This document shows positions 36,301 to 45,402 of a stretch of 64,000 bases of DNA, piece by piece. Location: contig NC_019729.1 in NCBI RefSeq assembly GCF_000317475.1, positions 1,068,501-1,132,500 of the forward strand, written 5' to 3'. Origin of the DNA: Oscillatoria nigro-viridis PCC 7112. GTDB taxonomy: Bacteria > Cyanobacteriota > Cyanobacteriia > Cyanobacteriales > Microcoleaceae. The notes beneath the pieces were generated by a model. The model was not told the DNA's origin and did no database searches. It saw only the letters and a list, made by a program, of their open reading frames with translations. A program made the position numbers and the translations under genes. Position 1 is the first letter of the stretch. Every line of letters begins with the position of its first letter.

Positions 36301-37599
36301 ATGCACCCAGCCAGCCCTCCCCCTGACCGCAGCGGGCTTGATGCCCTACTGAGAAATCGCCCCTTCCTCGCCTTGTGGACGGGCCAGTTATTGGCCCAAG
36401 TGGCGGATAAAATTTTTTACGTATTGCTGATTATTCTGCTGAAAACAGGCGACTACCGACCCTGGCCTGTTTCTTGGCAACATTCGGAAAATTCTATGCT
36501 GTCAGCGGTGATGATTGCCTACACCGTGCCGGCGATCGTCTTTGGTTCCGCAGCGGGTATCGTCGTAGACCGCTTTTGTAAAAAGCAAATGCTGATTGCC
36601 TGCAACGTGATTCGAGCCGCGTTGATTGTAGCTTTGCCGTTTTTGCCCAAAGCTTTTGTGGTTTTATTGACGATGACGTTTTTAATCTCTACTGTAACGC
36701 AATTTTTTGCTCCGGCAGAGCAGGCTGCAATCCCCCTGGCCGTGGGGCGAGAGGGACTGATGTCGGCAAATGCGCTGTTCGCCTCGTCCACAATGGGCGG
36801 GATTATTGTCGGGATGACGATCGGCGAACCGCTGTTTAGTTGGGTAAAACACAGCTTCGGAGCCGATTCTCAAGAGTTTTTGCTGGGCGGGTTGTACCTG
36901 ATATCAGCAGGTTTGATCTATACCATGCGGATCAAAGAAAGTCGTGCCGGCGGCAGCGGCAAAAACGTCCATCCTTGGCAAGATCTCAAAGAAGGTTTGC
37001 GCTACTTGAAACACAATCACCTTGTCAGCAACGCGATGGTGCAGTTGACCATTTTGTATTCCGTGTTTGCGGCGCTTCAGGTGCTGGCGATCGCGCTTTC
37101 AGGCAAAATAGGTCTCAAAGAAACTCAATTTGGCTTTTTGCTCGCTGCTGCGGGAGTCGGAATGGTCTTCGGCGCAGCCTTTTTGGGACACTGGGGTCAT
37201 CGAATGCACCACAAACCTCTGCCTTTAATCGGTTTCTTGATGATGGGTTTTGTATTGGCAATGTTTGCCTTTACTCGACAGTTATGGGTGGGATTCGGAT
37301 TGAGCGCTCTGTTCGGTTTTGGTGCTTCCTTAATTAACGGGCCGATGCAGGCTCTGATTCAAGAAAAAACTCCTGAATCTATGCGGGGCAAAGTCTTTGG
37401 ATTGGAAAACAATGCGATTAATATTGCTCTGAGCCTGCCTTTAGCGATTACTGGCCCCCTGACGGATGCTGTCAGCAAATCTGTCGGCTCGGATGACAAG
37501 GGCTTGCGGATCGTGTTGCTGAGTTTGGGCTTTTTGGTCTCGGTGATGGGCATGGCAGCTTGGAAAAATACTCGCAAAGTCTTGCAGGATGTTTTGTAA
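36301..37599 (+). CDS. MFS transporter
   Basis: The 432-residue protein has eleven or twelve membrane helices. It begins with RNRPFLALWTGQLLAQVADK, a pattern typical of the DHA3-like/EntS-type MFS group, and the loop between helices 2 and 3 reads GIVVDRFCKKQML, a variant of the MFS motif A. A second half starts after the cytoplasmic loop HPWQDLKEGLRYLKHNHLV. Export of a small compound is likely, the substrate is unknown. Confidence 0.9.
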   Translation: MHPASPPPDRSGLDALLRNRPFLALWTGQLLAQVADKIFYVLLIILLKTGDYRPWPVSWQHSENSMLSAVMIAYTVPAIVFGSAAGIVVDRFCKKQMLIACNVIRAALIVALPFLPKAFVVLLTMTFLISTVTQFFAPAEQAAIPLAVGREGLMSANALFASSTMGGIIVGMTIGEPLFSWVKHSFGADSQEFLLGGLYLISAGLIYTMRIKESRAGGSGKNVHPWQDLKEGLRYLKHNHLVSNAMVQLTILYSVFAALQVLAIALSGKIGLKETQFGFLLAAAGVGMVFGAAFLGHWGHRMHHKPLPLIGFLMMGFVLAMFAFTRQLWVGFGLSALFGFGASLINGPMQALIQEKTPESMRGKVFGLENNAINIALSLPLAITGPLTDAVSKSVGSDDKGLRIVLLSLGFLVSVMGMAAWKNTRKVLQDVL

Positions 37600-37607
37600 G
37601 CTTTGCA

Positions 37608-37668
37608 AAGAAGAAAGAAGGAAGGAGGAAGAAAGAAGAAGGAATAAGAAGGAAGAAGGAAGAACAGG
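37608..37668. repeat. Polypurine tract (GAAGGAA-rich)
   Basis: About 60 bases of almost pure A/G on the plus strand right after the MFS gene; small frames over it are low complexity and not genes. Confidence 0.7.
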
Positions 37669-38348
37669 GGATTGGCGTCAACTTAAGGTCAAATGTAGTA
37701 CCGAGCTACTGTTTGACAATCAAGCATCGAGGATACAAGCCCCCGGATTCATCCGTGGAGAAAGAAAAAACCTGTATCCGATCAAGAGCCGAACGTATTT
37801 ATCTCGCGCAAGTCAATGCTAAAATCTAAAATCTAAAATCTAAAATCTAAAATCGATTGACGATGATTGTCCAGATCCCCTGAGAGTTGGGGGGAACCGG
37901 AGCATTCTCTTTAGTTTCCCTTGTTAACGGGAACGGGAGCGGGTTCGAGACTCGCGTCTAAACAAGATTTATCAAGGGTTTTAGGCGATTGTTGACACCA
38001 ATGGTAAGAGGGAAGAGGACTGTCTTTTCGCGATCGATCTCTAACATAGCAATCGCCCTGATGGTGAGGACGTTCTTAATTGCTGAAACGATTGTTTTTG
38101 TTGTCGAATGCCGCATGACGAATGCTGTACAAGCGTCATATAGCGGTAAACCGGCATAGAAGCCGCGATTTCCTCTGTTTCTTTTCTTCCTCTGCTGTTC
38201 CACAATTTCTCGATCGGGCGAACCCTCTGCGATCGCGAAATCTTTTGTAAAATCTTACCGCTTAAATTTTCATAGTTTCATTAATTGAGATTAAAGTAGT
38301 ATCAAAGCTTTCATTAAAAATCATAATTAGTTTAAGGAAGGAAATTCT
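37669..38348. other. Gene-poor gap before ilvB
   Basis: Holds a heptamer repeat (37820-37854, CTAAAAT) and no convincing gene; an 81-codon minus-strand frame (37958-38203) has no recognisable features. AAGGAAGGAAA at 38334-38344 is the ilvB ribosome binding site. Confidence 0.45.
37820..37854. repeat. Heptanucleotide repeat (CTAAAAT)n
   Basis: Five copies of CTAAAAT in the MFS-ilvB gap. Confidence 0.92.
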
Positions 38349-40184
38349 GTGCAACTAAAAACTAAAGTGACCATCAAGCGTGCAACTGGTGGATTTGCTC
38401 TGATTGACAGCTTGATCCGCCACGGCGTCAAGCATATTTTTGGTTATCCCGGCGGCGCAATTCTGCCCCTGTACGACGAACTCTACCGCGCTGAAGAAAC
38501 CGGCGCCATCAAACACATTTTGGTGCGCCACGAGCAAGGTGCCGCTCACGCGGCCGACGGGTACGCCCGCGCTACGGGACAAGTTGGGGTTTGTTTCGCA
38601 ACTTCCGGGCCCGGCGCAACTAATTTAGTGACGGGGATTGCGACGGCCCACATGGATTCGATCCCGATGGTAATTATTACCGGTCAGGTGGCCCGTCCGG
38701 CGATCGGCACTGATGCGTTTCAGGAAACTGATATTTACGGGATTACCCTGCCAATTGTCAAGCATTCCTATGTAGTGCGCGACCCGAGAGATATGGCGCG
38801 AATTATGGCAGAAGCTTTCCACATCGCGAGTACAGGGCGGCCGGGGCCTGTTTTGGTTGATGTACCCAAGGATGTGGGTTTAGAAGAATTTGACTATCTG
38901 CCCGTGGAACCTGGAGCAGTGAGAATTCCGGGCTACCGGCCGACGGTGAAGGGAAATCCCCGGCAAATTAATCAAGCAATCTATTTGCTGAAGGAAGCAA
39001 AGCGTCCTTTGCTGTATGTGGGCGGCGGGGCGATCGCGGCGGGGGCCCACGAGGAAATTAAGGAACTGGCCGAACTTTTCCAATTGCCGGTCACGACAAC
39101 GCTGATGGGCAAAGGGGCCTTTGACGAAAACCATCCTTTGTCGGTGAAAATGCTGGGGATGCACGGCACTGCTTACGCTAATTTTGCCGTTACCGAGTGC
39201 GATTTGCTGATTGCTGTCGGGGCGAGGTTTGACGATCGGGTGACGGGCAAATTAGACGAGTTTGCCGCGCGCGCTAAGGTGATTCACATCGATATCGACC
39301 CGGCGGAAGTCGGCAAAAATCGCGGCCCTGACGTGCCGATTGTCGGAGATGTCCGCCAAGTTTTGATCGATTTGCTGCGCCGCTGCCGGGAGACTGGAGT
39401 TTCGGGGAAGGCCGGACAGACTGCGGAATGGCTGCACAGGATCGATCGGTGGAAACAGGACTATCCGTTAGTTGTGCCTCATTACCCAGACATTTTGTCT
39501 CCGCAAGAGGTGATTTCTCAGTTGGGTACTCAAGCGCCGGATGCTTACTACACGACGGATGTCGGTCAACATCAAATGTGGTCGGCTCAATTTTTGAACA
39601 ACGGGCCGCGCCGCTGGATTTCGAGCGCTGGTTTGGGCACGATGGGTTACGGGGTGCCGGCTGCTATGGGCGCGAAAATGGCGCTACCCAACGAGCAAGT
39701 GATTTGTATTGCTGGCGATGCTAGCGTGCAAATGAATATTCAAGAGTTGGGAACGCTAGCACAATACGGCATTAATGTCAAGATTGTGATTGTAAATAAC
39801 GGCTGGCAAGGCATGGTGCGGCAGTGGCAGCAGGCGTTCTACGGCGAGCGTTATTCGTCGTCGAATATGACTGTAGGGATGCCGGATTTTGTGATGCTGG
39901 CTGAAGCTTACGGGGTTAAGGGGATGCAGGTTTCGCGACCGGAGGAACTCAAAGATGCGATCGGGCAAATGCTCGCTCACGACGGCCCGGTGCTGATGAA
40001 CGTCAAGGTGACGAGGGACGAAAACTGCTATCCGATGGTAGTTCCAGGTAAGAGCAACGCTCAAATGGTTGGTTTGCCCGATCGTAGCAAGTTGCAATCA
40101 GCAGAGTTGGTTTATTGTCCCAGTTGCGGCGCTAAAAATGTTTCGACCAATAACTTTTGTCCTGAGTGCGGGACAAAAGTTTAA
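38349..40184 (+). CDS. ilvB: Acetolactate synthase large subunit with C-terminal zinc ribbon
   Basis: This TPP enzyme makes acetolactate or acetohydroxybutyrate, the first common step of branched-chain amino acid synthesis. Of 611 residues, the first ~580 are standard: [20 protein letters not shown], the TPP-activating Glu in [19 protein letters not shown], and the TPP/Mg site in [18 protein letters not shown] with [13 protein letters not shown]. The last ~25 residues form an added two-CxxC ribbon (YCPSCGAKN...FCPECGTKV). Start is GTG 38349. The regulatory small subunit is not adjacent. Confidence 0.95.
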   Translation: MQLKTKVTIKRATGGFALIDSLIRHGVKHIFGYPGGAILPLYDELYRAEETGAIKHILVRHEQGAAHAADGYARATGQVGVCFATSGPGATNLVTGIATAHMDSIPMVIITGQVARPAIGTDAFQETDIYGITLPIVKHSYVVRDPRDMARIMAEAFHIASTGRPGPVLVDVPKDVGLEEFDYLPVEPGAVRIPGYRPTVKGNPRQINQAIYLLKEAKRPLLYVGGGAIAAGAHEEIKELAELFQLPVTTTLMGKGAFDENHPLSVKMLGMHGTAYANFAVTECDLLIAVGARFDDRVTGKLDEFAARAKVIHIDIDPAEVGKNRGPDVPIVGDVRQVLIDLLRRCRETGVSGKAGQTAEWLHRIDRWKQDYPLVVPHYPDILSPQEVISQLGTQAPDAYYTTDVGQHQMWSAQFLNNGPRRWISSAGLGTMGYGVPAAMGAKMALPNEQVICIAGDASVQMNIQELGTLAQYGINVKIVIVNNGWQGMVRQWQQAFYGERYSSSNMTVGMPDFVMLAEAYGVKGMQVSRPEELKDAIGQMLAHDGPVLMNVKVTRDENCYPMVVPGKSNAQMVGLPDRSKLQSAELVYCPSCGAKNVSTNNFCPECGTKV

Positions 40185-40209
40185 CTAGGGACACGGCAAT
40201 GCCTTGTTG

Positions 40210-40231
40210 GGCAGGGGTTTAAACCCCTGCC
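40210..40231. terminator. Perfect palindrome after ilvB
   Basis: GGCAGGGGTTTAAACCCCTG followed by CC is a 22-bp self-complementary sequence 26 bp after the ilvB stop. No T run follows; it may be a dispersed repeat acting as transcript end. Confidence 0.55.
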
Positions 40232-40379
40232 GATCTTTCGGGTTAAGCGGTTTTTCGGGTTAAGTTGACACGATGAAAGGTAATGCCATGTCCTTACCCG
40301 GCTCTGCTGTTTCATATTTAACACCATGTCCCCTGGCATCGGATCAAGAGCTTTAATCTGTAATCTGTAAGCATATTTT

Positions 40380-41840
40380 ATGAGCCAGTGTCTAAACCCT
40401 GATTGCCTATTCCAAAGCCCCTCTGGCTCTACAAAATTTTGTCAAAAATGCGGGAATAAACTGCTATTGGGCGATCGCTACGGAGCGAAAAAAATTATTG
40501 GACAAGGGGGATTTGGGCGCACTTTTCTAGCTGTTGACGAGTATAAACCCTCAAAACCTCCCTGCGTTATTAAACAATTCTACCCCCAACTTCAAGGCGC
40601 TTCTAGTATCCAGAAAGCTGCTGAGTTATTTGAGCTTGAAGCAGTACGCCTAGAACAGTTGGGTAAACATTCTCAGATTCCCGACTTATTAGCATATTTT
40701 AGTCAAGATGGACGGCAGTATTTAGTCCAAGAATTCATCGAGGGTGAAAATTTAGCCGAAGCACTAGAATCTAAGGGATATTTTAGCGAAACGCAGATTC
40801 GCAACTTGCTTAATAATTTACTGCCAGTATTCGAGTTCATTCACTCTCGCCAAGTAATTCACCGAGATATCAAGCCAGAAAATATTATTGTTCGGCAAGA
40901 TGGGCAATTGGTTTTAGTTGACTTTGGAGCCGCGAAATATGCGACACAAACTGCTTTATCTGTAACGGGAACGGTGATCGGGACTGCTGGATATACGGCA
41001 CCGGAACAAGCAGCGGGCAAAGCCATTTATCCTAGTGATATTTATAGTCTGGGTGTCACTTGTCTGTATCTGTTAACTCAGGTTGAACCGATTGATTTAT
41101 TCGATACAAGTGAGATGGAGTGGGTGTGGCGACAACACTTAAAAGCATCTGTCAGTTCGGAACTGGGTCTGATTTTAGATAAAATGATACTACCTGCTAG
41201 TAAGCGACGTTATCAATCTCCTACTGAAGTTTTGCAGGCTCTTGGTACTCAATCACCTCAACCATCACCTCAAATACCTCCACCGCCACGTCACACATCA
41301 CCTCAGCCATTACCTCAACCATTACCAGACTCCCTTAAATCGGCCCGGGGTGTTGACTATACTGATCTGCGGGATTTATTGGCGGCGGGGGAGTGGGAAG
41401 AGGCGGATTGGGAAACGCTGAAGGTGATGCTGAAAGCTGCTAGACGGGAGAAGGAAGGTTATTTGGAGCGGGAATCAATTGATAATTTTCCTTGCGATGA
41501 TTTACGGACGATCGACCAGTTGTGGGTAAAATACAGTCAGGGTCGTTTCGGCTTTAGTGTCCAGAAACAAATCTGGTGGGAAGTACGCGGTAAAGAAGAT
41601 TGGGAGGTTGAAGACGACCTGGGCGATCGCCTCGGTTGGCGAAAAGGAGGAAGTTGGTTGGACTTAGAGTACCTGACCTTTAATCTCAGAGCAGAGCATG
41701 GCCACCTCCCGACGGGGTTGGCGGTCTGGGCGGTCCGGCCGTGGCAGGGCGGCGTGCTCGTTGGGCGTACGTTGATGGTAGGTGCAGGGTTATGGGATTG
41801 GGAAGGATTCTTCTCTCGCGTCGAGAGTTGTAATCTGTAA
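40380..41840 (+). CDS. Serine/threonine protein kinase fused to a GUN4 domain
   Basis: A 486-residue multidomain signalling protein. Residues 1-28 form a zinc ribbon (CLNPDC...FCQKCGNKL). Residues ~35-285 are a Hanks-type kinase: GQGGFGRTFLAVD, the Lys of CVIKQF, HRDIKPENIIV, LVDFGAAKY and GYTAPEQAAGK, all catalytic residues intact. A Pro/Gln-rich linker (PQPSPQIPPPPRHTSPQPLP) leads to a C-terminal GUN4 domain (YTDLRDLLAAGEWEEADWET, GRFGFSVQKQIW, WLDLEYLTFNLRAEHGHLP). GUN4 binds porphyrins and promotes Mg-chelatase, so the kinase could sense tetrapyrroles; that is inference. Confidence 0.92.
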   Translation: MSQCLNPDCLFQSPSGSTKFCQKCGNKLLLGDRYGAKKIIGQGGFGRTFLAVDEYKPSKPPCVIKQFYPQLQGASSIQKAAELFELEAVRLEQLGKHSQIPDLLAYFSQDGRQYLVQEFIEGENLAEALESKGYFSETQIRNLLNNLLPVFEFIHSRQVIHRDIKPENIIVRQDGQLVLVDFGAAKYATQTALSVTGTVIGTAGYTAPEQAAGKAIYPSDIYSLGVTCLYLLTQVEPIDLFDTSEMEWVWRQHLKASVSSELGLILDKMILPASKRRYQSPTEVLQALGTQSPQPSPQIPPPPRHTSPQPLPQPLPDSLKSARGVDYTDLRDLLAAGEWEEADWETLKVMLKAARREKEGYLERESIDNFPCDDLRTIDQLWVKYSQGRFGFSVQKQIWWEVRGKEDWEVEDDLGDRLGWRKGGSWLDLEYLTFNLRAEHGHLPTGLAVWAVRPWQGGVLVGRTLMVGAGLWDWEGFFSRVESCNL

Positions 41841-42038
41841 CCTATAACGATTTCAGCCCCTTGTCAAGTCTTTTTTATCGAACCTTTTTTTACGAAGTTA
41901 TAGGCTTTTCGTCATTTCATTACCTGCTACGTCACTCGTATAACTGTGCTCATCTATTGAATTACCTGAAAGAGGGTAAGGTAGGCTCACTCATCAAACA
42001 ACAGAGTCGCGAATTTTGGGTCATAGCAGTTAGCCAAA

Positions 42039-42104
42039 GAAACCGGGTTTTTTACCTAATTTGTGGGTGACAACGAAAGATTTTCGTAAAAGAACCCGGT
42101 TTCT
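42039..42104. terminator. AGAAACCGGGTT inverted repeat
   Basis: AGAAACCGGGTT (42039) is complemented by AACCCGGTTTCT (42093-42104) with a 42-base spacer. Same stem sequence as the dnaK and psbB terminators. Confidence 0.5.
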
Positions 42105-42126
42105 GACCACCCGTGGGTATCAACTA

Positions 42127-42336
42127 ATGCGCTATGCCATTGTGATTGAAAAAACACCCAATAATTATTCAGCTTACGCACCCGATTTGCCCGGATGTGC
42201 AGCCACAGGCGCTACCCTTGCGGAAGTACAGCAGCAAATTAAAGAAGCAATCGAATTTCACTTAGAAGGATTGCGAGAAGAAGGTTTACCGATTCCCGAA
42301 CCAACTACGCTCTGGGACTATGTAGAAGCACGGTAG
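42127..42336 (+). CDS. HicB-family antitoxin-like protein (orphan)
   Basis: The 69-residue product reads RYAIVIEKTPNNYSAYAPDL then PGCAATGATLAEVQQQIKEA and IEFHLEGLREEGLPIPEP, the partial RNase-H-like fold of HicB. It ends soon after the fold with no DNA-binding extension. I start it at ATG 42127; the open frame goes back to 42061 without supporting sequence. The expected hicA toxin (a ~60-80 codon dsRBD-like gene) is not found on either side, so it is a solitary antitoxin or acts with a distant partner. Confidence 0.85.
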   Translation: MRYAIVIEKTPNNYSAYAPDLPGCAATGATLAEVQQQIKEAIEFHLEGLREEGLPIPEPTTLWDYVEAR

Positions 42337-42537
42337 TAGGGCAAAATATTTCATAGATTAAGCAGAAATAAAAGCTGATTTAGGCGCAAAACAAGCAGCG
42401 CAATAAATCCAAGGACTTGCATTCCTCAATACAAACGTTTTTTATTAATAGTAATTGACCGGACATAAAATCAAACATAAGTATTTGATGCCAATAAAGT
42501 TTTTAGGTGAAAATAGGAAAATTCGCGGGAGTAACAA

Positions 42538-43899
42538 ATGAATCTTTATTTGGGAATAGATTTCGGCACCACGGGCGCGCGATCGACTGTCATAGACTCC
42601 CAGGGTACAATACATTGTGAGACTGAATATACTTTTGCCAACAACGGGCAACAACAGCCGGAATTGCCGTCGGTGTGGCAAAATGCGCTGTGGGACTCGA
42701 TCGAGCAAATTCCCCCAACAATCCGCAATCAGGTAAGGGCGATCGCCCTTGACGGCACATCTTCCACTGTCATGCTGTGCAATACCGAGGGTATACCCGT
42801 ATGCGAACCCATTTTATACAATGATGCGCGCGGTGCAGCGGTGACAGACAGGTTGCGGGCGATCGCGCCCGATAACCACACAGTATTAAGCGCTACATCC
42901 AGTCTGGCAAAACTCCTGTGGTGGCAGGAGGGCGGGCTAGAAGCCCACCCCACAACACAATTCAGTCTTTGTGGAACAGGCATCTTGCCTGTCAGTCTTT
43001 GTGGAACAGGCATCTTGCCGGTGGTTGAGAAGCTTTATTTCCTGCATCAAGCTGACTGGCTGGCATTTCTGCTGCACGGAAAATTGGGAATTAGCGACTA
43101 TCACAATGCTTTGAAACTCGGTTTCGATGTTGATACTTTGTGCTATCCGAATTGGCTGACACAGGGAATTGCGGGCGCTGCAACGCCTGAATTGCCGCGA
43201 GTTGTCGCACCGGGTACGCCTGTGGGGGAAGTGAGAGCTCAAGTGGGCGATCGCTTCGGTTTTCCCCGCGATTGTATGATTTGTGCTGGCACAACCGATA
43301 GCATTGCAGCATTTTTAGCAAGCGGTGTCAATTTACCAGGGGAAGCAGTAACTTCTCTCGGTTCTACTTTAGCCGTCAAACTGTTAAGTCATACCCGCGT
43401 AGATGATTCTAGATACGGAATTTACAGTCACAAATTAGGCGATTTGTGGTTAGTTGGAGGTGCTTCTAATACCGGAGGTGCGGTGCTGCGACACTTTTTT
43501 ACTGATGTTGAGTTGGAGAATTATAGCACACAAATCGATCCAGAACAAGAGACTTTGCTGGATTATTATCCATTGTTAAAAAAGGGCGATCGCTTTCCGA
43601 TTAATGACCCGAATTTGCCGCCCCGACTCGAACCGCGTCCCACTGATTCAGTGGAATTTCTGCACGGTTTGCTAGAAAGCATAGCGCGAATTGAAGCGCG
43701 GGGATATCAATTATTGCAAGAATTGGGTGCAACTCCTTTGACAAAGGTTTATACTGCTGGCGGCGGGGCAAAAAATTCGGTTTGGAGTGCGATGAGAAAG
43801 CGTTATTTAAAAGTGCCTGCAGTAACGCCAATTCATACTGCGGCTGCTTATGGAAGTGCGTTATTGGCGAAGCATGGAACGCAAATTGAAAGGGGGTAA
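42538..43899 (+). CDS. FGGY-family sugar kinase (D-ribulose/xylulose kinase-like) with repeat-derived insert
   Basis: The 453-residue kinase starts YLGIDFGTTGARSTVIDSQG, has the substrate-side segment ALDGTSSTVMLCN, and the C-terminal ATP-binding VYTAGGGAKNSVWSAMRKR. It matches the plant/cyanobacterial XK1-type subgroup, for which D-ribulose kinase activity is known; sugar specificity here is inferred. Residues ~130-163 are not kinase sequence: GGLEAHPTTQF followed by two copies of SLCGTGILPV are encoded by REP-like palindromes (42929-43022) inserted without breaking the frame, after AKLLWWQE and before EKLYFLHQADWLAFLLHG. Whether the enzyme tolerates the loop is unknown. Confidence 0.88.
   Translation: MNLYLGIDFGTTGARSTVIDSQGTIHCETEYTFANNGQQQPELPSVWQNALWDSIEQIPPTIRNQVRAIALDGTSSTVMLCNTEGIPVCEPILYNDARGAAVTDRLRAIAPDNHTVLSATSSLAKLLWWQEGGLEAHPTTQFSLCGTGILPVSLCGTGILPVVEKLYFLHQADWLAFLLHGKLGISDYHNALKLGFDVDTLCYPNWLTQGIAGAATPELPRVVAPGTPVGEVRAQVGDRFGFPRDCMICAGTTDSIAAFLASGVNLPGEAVTSLGSTLAVKLLSHTRVDDSRYGIYSHKLGDLWLVGGASNTGGAVLRHFFTDVELENYSTQIDPEQETLLDYYPLLKKGDRFPINDPNLPPRLEPRPTDSVEFLHGLLESIARIEARGYQLLQELGATPLTKVYTAGGGAKNSVWSAMRKRYLKVPAVTPIHTAAAYGSALLAKHGTQIERG
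42929..43022. repeat. REP-like palindromes inside the FGGY kinase gene
   Basis: GGGCGGGCTAGAAGCCCACC is followed by two 30-bp units containing GTGGAACAGGCATCTTGCC. They are the reverse-complement orientation of the 3351-3700 array units, and lie inside an open reading frame. Confidence 0.9.
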
Positions 43900-43994
43900 A
43901 TTTGGACTGATATCGCAGTCGATTAAAACTAAAATGAGAGGAAGCAAACATTCTGATATATTGTGTTAAGTTGTTATCCTAAAAATTAAGGACA

Positions 43995-44339
43995 ATGGCA
44001 AAGCTACCTGATGACATACTGAACACAATTTTCACATTGCAGCGGCGGCTAGTGGAAATCCTCAACGAAACAACCGCCACAGAATACATTTTAATGCAGC
44101 AGTTTGGCGAGACAGAAGCGACACTCCCCGAACTAGAATCCCTGGATAATGTTAAGGAAAGGTTGAGAAACCCTTACAATCGTTTGTACAGGCTTTTGCA
44201 GCAGGTGGCAGAATCTCAACCCGCTGCGACTGCAGATACGTTAAACTTTCTGTATAGAACGATAGAACAAACAGAGGCGGCTGTCGAGGCCTCAGAAGCA
44301 ACTATCCGAGAAATCAAAATGGATTGGAATTTGCCATGA
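43995..44339 (+). CDS. Small helical protein of unknown function
   Basis: A 114-residue acidic protein, mostly alpha-helical by composition (LPDDILNTIFTLQRRLVEIL; TLNFLYRTIEQTEAAVEASE), with no signal peptide or membrane segment. I do not recognise a family. It overlaps the next small gene by 4 bp (ATGA), so the two are probably made together and may interact. ATG 43995 follows AAGGA. Confidence 0.6.
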   Translation: MAKLPDDILNTIFTLQRRLVEILNETTATEYILMQQFGETEATLPELESLDNVKERLRNPYNRLYRLLQQVAESQPAATADTLNFLYRTIEQTEAAVEASEATIREIKMDWNLP

Positions 44340-44536
44340 ATCAACAACCTAGAATCCCCGACGCTGAAACCAGAAAACGACACGTTGAAAAGATGCGTGA
44401 AGTCTGCCAACAGCTTGACGCTTTGACTCTAAACCTGGATGAATTAATCGCCATATTTGAAGCTGATAACCGCCGCCAGCGTCGAGAACGTTTGGCGGGT
44501 AAATACAGGCGTGTGGAATCTCAGGTAGTCGAATAA
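44336..44536 (+). CDS. Small charged protein of unknown function
   Basis: The 66-residue product (MNQQPRIPDAETRKRHVEKM...) is strongly helical, with an acidic centre (LNLDELIAIFEADN) and basic end (RRQRRERLAGKYRRVESQ). It starts inside the stop of the previous gene. No family recognised; the two-gene overlap and small sizes recall a toxin-antitoxin or regulatory pair, but nothing specific supports that. Confidence 0.55.
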   Translation: MNQQPRIPDAETRKRHVEKMREVCQQLDALTLNLDELIAIFEADNRRQRRERLAGKYRRVESQVVE

Positions 44537-44573
44537 GATATGAGATGTTGCATCATTGTTAATAAGTCTTTTA

Positions 44574-44612
44574 TGAACAGGCTTTCCGGCCTGTTCTTGA
44601 GAATGGTGCAAG
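44574..44612. repeat. GAACAGGC...GCCTGTTC palindrome repeat
   Basis: GAACAGGCTTTCCGGCCTGT and the following TCTTGAGAATGGTG match the right arm of the inverted repeat at 25887-25951. Confidence 0.75.
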
Positions 44613-44762
44613 ATGTGAGATAAGATCGATCGAGGGGCCATTCTCTGCGGGATAGCCTTGAATCATTTCTTTTGTGTCCCCCTCTCCTGGGACTTAGTTT
44701 GTTTAGTAGGGGTTTTAACCGCCGACTCCGATCGCGAATTTTGAATGCAGATTTGATATATG

Positions 44763-45368
44763 CTAATTTTGGCGCACCATCCAGACTAAAAATCCCAATA
44801 TTTTATCTACGGGAGGTAGCGGATAATCGGTAAGATCGATCGTCACTATTTGCCCTTCCAGCTTGAGAAACCGCCAAGCTGTGCCGCTGGAAACGCTGCC
44901 GTAGATGGCTGATATCGAGATCCCTTTCGCTTCATTAAACCTCTGGGCAGCCACCATTTCAGCAATACATTGACCCAAACCTACTTTCAAATCTCCTTTT
45001 TTAGCTTCTACCATCACAATTGCTGGGGCTTCAATCTCTAATTGTTCGGGGGAACGGCTGATGAGAAAATCGCAAACTCCTGTAAGTCCAACAGCAGGAT
45101 CGACATTAAATTCTTCACCCGAAAACACGCTGATTTGTTGGTTCAGAATATTGCGGACTTCCAGCAATACAGGGTTGATAATAGCTTCAGAACGGGCTTT
45201 TTCTGTGCTAGTAGCGATCGCCCAAGGCAAATTTGTCTCTAGCAGGGTCTGCAAGGCTGTCGCGGGTGCGATCGGCTCGATTTCCGGCAGAAATCTGATT
45301 CCTTCGACTGCTGTGAGATTGAAGGCTTCTTTAACTTTGCCGATCGTTGTAAATTGACTGTAAGGCAT
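44763..45368 (-). CDS. Uncharacterised protein, PD-(D/E)XK nuclease-like (paralogue of the 34260 gene)
   Basis: This 201-residue protein is colinear with the product of 34260-34856. Shared motifs: STEKARSE, IISVFSGE-like QQISVFSGEEFNVDPAVGL, GVCDFLISRSPEQLEIEAP, IVMVEAKKGDLKVGLGQC and AEMVAAQRFNEA, ending SSGTAWRFLKLEGQIVTIDL. The Glu-Asp-ExK-Gln order fits a PD-(D/E)XK core. It is followed by pcrA on the same strand after only 34 bp, so co-transcription with a DNA helicase is possible, although the order (this gene upstream of pcrA's position on the map is downstream in transcription) makes it the distal gene. Function unknown. Confidence 0.65.
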   Translation of the reverse strand: MPYSQFTTIGKVKEAFNLTAVEGIRFLPEIEPIAPATALQTLLETNLPWAIATSTEKARSEAIINPVLLEVRNILNQQISVFSGEEFNVDPAVGLTGVCDFLISRSPEQLEIEAPAIVMVEAKKGDLKVGLGQCIAEMVAAQRFNEAKGISISAIYGSVSSGTAWRFLKLEGQIVTIDLTDYPLPPVDKILGFLVWMVRQN

Positions 45369-45402
45369 AAAATCTGATGTTGTTTTTATTTCTGCTTTTC
45401 TA

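Noticed and set aside
37958..38203. 81-codon minus-strand frame before ilvB
   Set aside because: No recognisable domain, no ribosome binding site, and it spans repeat-rich intergenic DNA.
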